55,528 nt of DNA from NCBI RefSeq assembly GCF_025352015.1, contig NZ_JANXUG010000027.1:1-55528 (forward strand), written 5' to 3'. Shown here piece after piece: positions 53,813 through 55,528 of this stretch. The notes beneath the pieces are model-generated. The model was not told the DNA's origin and made no database searches. It was given only the letters and a program-made list of their open reading frames with translations. Position numbers and translations under genes: made by a program. Source of the DNA: Flavobacterium sp. GTDB taxonomy: Bacteria > Bacteroidota > Bacteroidia > Flavobacteriales > Flavobacteriaceae. The first letter of the stretch is position 1. The number at the start of each line of letters is the position of its first letter.

Positions 53813-54292
53813 CTAATATTCTATTTTGTTGATGTTTTCGGACCAAAGTTTGAAAGCTTCCAAAGCTTCTTCATTCATCATTTGAATTGTTTCCAATTTT
53901 CTGTTTTGGTAAGGAAGTTCTAATTCTTCGTAGATAAATTGGTCATCAAAGTTGATATCAGCAGCATCTTTTTTGGTGTTGGCAAAGTACATTCGATCTG
54001 GTCGTGCCCAATAGATTGCACCAAGACACATCGGGCATGGTTCACAACTCGTATAGATTTCGCAACCATCTAATTGGAAAGTTCCAAGCGCTGCGCAGGC
54101 ATTTCTAATCGCAACAACTTCAGCATGCGCTGTTGGATCATTTGTAGAAGTCACGCTATTGGCACCATGCGCTATGATTTTTCCATCTTTTACGATTACG
54201 GCACCAAACGGTCCACCTTTGCCCGATTTCACATTTTCGATAGAAAGCTGAATAGCCTTAATCATAAATTCAGTTTGTTTTGTTGAACACAT
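53813..54292 (-). CDS. guaD: guanine deaminase (cytidine-deaminase-fold type)
   Basis: 159-residue zinc hydrolase converting guanine to xanthine. The zinc site is TAHAEVVAIR (His, catalytic Glu near residue 57) and EPCPMCLGAIYWARP. It matches the Bacillus GuaD pattern closely (GGPFGAVIVKDGKIIA, SNDPTAHAE-like, FDDQFIYEEL) including the terminal KIEY region that completes the partner's active site. It heads the guaD-xdhA-xdhB operon, feeding xanthine straight to XDH. tRNA adenosine deaminase is excluded by the ends. Confidence 0.92.
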   Translation of the reverse strand: MCSTKQTEFMIKAIQLSIENVKSGKGGPFGAVIVKDGKIIAHGANSVTSTNDPTAHAEVVAIRNACAALGTFQLDGCEIYTSCEPCPMCLGAIYWARPDRMYFANTKKDAADINFDDQFIYEELELPYQNRKLETIQMMNEEALEAFKLWSENINKIEY

Positions 54293-54380
54293 ATTTTTAT
54301 AATAATATTAAATCTTTTCAAAATTTTGAAGCCAATAAAGATACGAATTGAAATGATTTGCGAGTTCATTCCATAAAAAA

Positions 54381-54402
54381 AAGGAAAACTTTCGTTTTCC
54401 TT
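54381..54402. terminator. bidirectional terminator-like hairpin upstream of guaD
   Basis: AAGGAAAAC, four-base loop, GTTTTCCTT: perfect 9-bp stem extended by A/T flanks. On the minus strand it would end transcripts coming from the tRNA side before guaD. Confidence 0.7.
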
Positions 54403-54405
54403 TTT

Positions 54406-54424
54406 TGGGGTCGGCAGAGGCACT
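54406..54424 (-). other. tRNA 3'-end relic
   Basis: Minus strand reads AGT-GCCTC-TGCCGAC-C-CCA, closely matching the AGT-CCCTC-CGCCGGC-T-CCA 3' end of the intact tRNA-Thr 100 bp away. Only the T-arm 3' half, acceptor strand and CCA are present, and sequence similarity stops at the palindromic repeat next to it. Confidence 0.5.
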
Positions 54425-54442
54425 TCCCGATAATCATCGGGA
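54425..54442. repeat. palindromic repeat TCCCGATAATCATCGGGA
   Basis: TCCCGAT, AATC loop, ATCGGGA, perfect 7-bp arms. It abuts the tRNA relic. Similar in kind to the palindrome at 49764 but different in sequence. Confidence 0.65.
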
Positions 54443-54475
54443 TAAACTTCTCGTATTAATTTAATTTCTAATAAA

Positions 54476-54503
54476 AAACCGCTTCGAACAAACGAAACGG
54501 TTT
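54476..54503 (-). terminator. terminator of tRNA-Thr
   Basis: AAACCG-c-TTCG, six-base loop, CGAA-a-CGGTTT. On the minus strand it lies a few bases beyond the encoded CCA and is followed by a run of T. Confidence 0.8.
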
Positions 54504-54507
54504 CTTT

Positions 54508-54584
54508 TGGAGCCGGCGGAGGGACTCGAACCCACGACCTGCTGATTACAAATCAGCTGCTCTAGCCAACTGAGCTACGCTGGC
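54508..54584 (-). tRNA. tRNA-Thr (anticodon UGU), CCA encoded
   Basis: Minus-strand cloverleaf: acceptor GCCAGCG with CGCCGGC, D arm GCTCAGTTGGCTAGAGC, anticodon stem GCTGA/TCAGC with loop TTTGTAA (anticodon TGT), T loop TTCGAGT, discriminator T, then CCA in the DNA. The fourth acceptor pair is A opposite C, a mismatch. Own promoter at 54599 and terminator. Confidence 0.95.
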
Positions 54585-54598
54585 GAAGCATATTATTG

Positions 54599-54606
54599 CA
54601 AATATA
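54599..54606 (-). promoter_or_regulatory. promoter of tRNA-Thr
   Basis: Minus strand TATATTTG, exact TAnnTTTG, with a TTG exactly 19 bases upstream (54626-54628) and 14 bases before the tRNA 5' end. Confidence 0.7.
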
Positions 54607-54647
54607 GAAGTGAAAATTAATTCACCAAAATATTTGACGACTTTTTT

Positions 54648-54917
54648 CTATGAAAGAGCGTTGATTTTTTCAACCAATTGATTCGCAGTTTGTTCTAAAT
54701 CTGCATTGATTTGCTTAAAATGCGCTTTTTTATTTTCTACTTTTTTGGCATTCACTTTTTCAATCAAACCATCAAAAGAGGTGATAGCTTCATCAATGAT
54801 AGCGTTTGTTTTGTCGGATGGTTTTCCGGAAGTTGTCATTTCATAGATGTAAACCGCCTCTATAATGTCTCCTAAAACGAAGTTGATGTCTTTCTTTAAA
54901 TTTTTAACACTTGGCAT
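54648..54917 (-). CDS. conserved-looking hypothetical protein, 89 residues
   Basis: Small acidic/basic helical protein (MPSVKNLKKDINFVLGDIIEAVYIYE...). No signal peptide, cysteines or membrane helix. Three helices with heptad-like spacing suggest a bundle or coiled coil. I believe such short proteins recur in Flavobacteriia but cannot assign a role. It lies between manA and tRNA-Thr on the same strand. Confidence 0.65.
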   Translation of the reverse strand: MPSVKNLKKDINFVLGDIIEAVYIYEMTTSGKPSDKTNAIIDEAITSFDGLIEKVNAKKVENKKAHFKQINADLEQTANQLVEKINALS

Positions 54918-54972
54918 TTTCTTTTATTTTTAAAATTCGGTGCAAAACTACACTAAATCTTTAGAAAACAAA

Positions 54973-55528
54973 CTACGAAATATAAATTTCTAAGATTGAT
55001 GCTTTTCCAGAAAGCTGAAAATCAGTTAAAGCAGCCGGGATTAAAACGGTATCGCCTTTTTGATAAGTATAGTTTTCGCCATCAATTGTTAGCTGAAAGT
55101 CACCATCTAGACACATATAAACGGTAAATGAAGTTTGATTTTTATGGATTTTTGTATTTCCGTCAAGCGGAATAAAATTGGTTGTAAAATATTGACAATT
55201 GACTACTTCGTTGGGAATGTTTTCAATTTTAGAATAGAATTTTTGTGCTTCAATCTTTTCGTAATTCAAAGCTTCTAAAGCCAAATCAATATGCAATTCT
55301 CGTTTGTTTCCGTTGGCGTCTTGTCTATCAAAATCATAAACTCTGTAAGTAATGTCAGAGGTTTGCTGAATTTCGGCAACAATAATTCCGGCGCCAATAG
55401 CGTGAATTGTACCGGTTTCTAGGAAGAAAACATCGCCTTGCTGCACTTTTATGGTATCGAGAATGTTCAACAATGTTTTGTTATTCAGATTTTGAATAAA
55501 TTCTTGTGGTGATGATTTTTCTTTGAAG
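54973..55528 (-). CDS. manA: mannose-6-phosphate isomerase, class I (3' part, cut by window edge)
   Basis: Last about 185 codons only; the 5' end lies beyond position 55528. The visible part has the cupin metal region VFFLETGTIHAIGAGIIVAEIQQTSDITYRVYDFDR (the conserved GTIHAIG and IQQ-SD-TYR-YD of type I phosphomannose isomerase). A C-terminal cupin lobe ends SILEIYIS. The enzyme interconverts mannose-6-P and fructose-6-P for sugar use or GDP-mannose supply. Nothing suggests it is broken; it simply continues off the window. Confidence 0.88.
   Translation of the reverse strand, partial: FKEKSSPQEFIQNLNNKTLLNILDTIKVQQGDVFFLETGTIHAIGAGIIVAEIQQTSDITYRVYDFDRQDANGNKRELHIDLALEALNYEKIEAQKFYSKIENIPNEVVNCQYFTTNFIPLDGNTKIHKNQTSFTVYMCLDGDFQLTIDGENYTYQKGDTVLIPAALTDFQLSGKASILEIYIS

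Noticed and set aside
54317..54330. Palindrome TTCAAAATTTTGAA near the guaD start as an operator
   Set aside because: All but the outer bases are A/T and such palindromes are expected by chance here; it does not share the TATGTCGA half-site.

Overview
The window looks like a piece of a Flavobacterium-type chromosome (Bacteroidota, Flavobacteriia). The DNA is AT-rich. Two giant secreted proteins end in the type B sorting domain of the type IX secretion system. Outer-membrane families typical of the phylum are present (TonB-dependent receptor, LpxR-like deacylase, OmpP1/FadL). Many genes are preceded by the Bacteroidota -7 promoter element TAnnTTTG, in several cases with a TTG about 19-20 bases upstream. 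I cannot name the species from sequence alone.

Layout. 1-10 kb: a TonB-dependent receptor (minus), then plus-strand genes for a small unknown protein, an LpxR-like protein, a pRiA4b ORF-3-family protein, a nucleoid-associated protein, an Omp85-like outer-membrane protein and a two-gene ABC-2 transporter. 10-16 kb: a 1704-residue T9SS cargo protein followed by a decayed esterase gene with two stops and a frameshift. Behind it lie six exact-period 21-bp tandem repeats. 16-29 kb: housekeeping genes (typA, rpsT, tRNA-Glu, proS, rimO), a PAS histidine kinase with a stand-alone receiver, a Gly/Asn/Tyr/Trp-rich lipoprotein, OmpP1 and a B12-binding-type radical SAM protein. 29-37 kb: a 1209-residue T9SS protein with SprB-like repeats, an M61 peptidase, a TIGR03643 protein, an AlkB-like dioxygenase and aquaporin Z.

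36.9-54.3 kb is the most coherent part: a nearly complete purine-to-glyoxylate catabolic island. A minus-strand operon (xdhC, moeA, a TauE/SafE-like permease, moaD, moeB-rhodanese, moaE, a moaC-moaB fusion, moaA) makes and inserts the molybdenum cofactor that xanthine dehydrogenase needs. Divergent from it is a plus-strand operon (allantoinase, allantoicase, urate hydroxylase PuuD, a UraD-UraH fusion, and a DUF6986/CitE-like protein). A second minus-strand operon carries guanine deaminase and xanthine dehydrogenase subunits A and B. Inferred flow: guanine to xanthine (GuaD), urate (XdhAB with Moco), 5-hydroxyisourate (PuuD), OHCU (UraH), allantoin (UraD), allantoate (AllB), ureidoglycolate plus urea (Alc). 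No ureidoglycolate lyase, urease, purine permease or dedicated regulator is visible, and the DUF6986 protein sits where the last enzyme would be expected.

The 275-bp divergent region between xdhC and allB carries a perfect 19-bp palindrome (ATGTCGATT-C-AATCGACAT) and a second, wider-spaced pair of the same half-sites bracketing a minus-strand TAnnTTTG motif. It is a strong candidate operator for an unidentified purine-catabolism regulator. The right end holds tRNA-Thr, a tRNA 3'-end relic beside a palindromic repeat, a small conserved-looking protein and the 3' part of a mannose-6-phosphate isomerase gene cut by the window edge.
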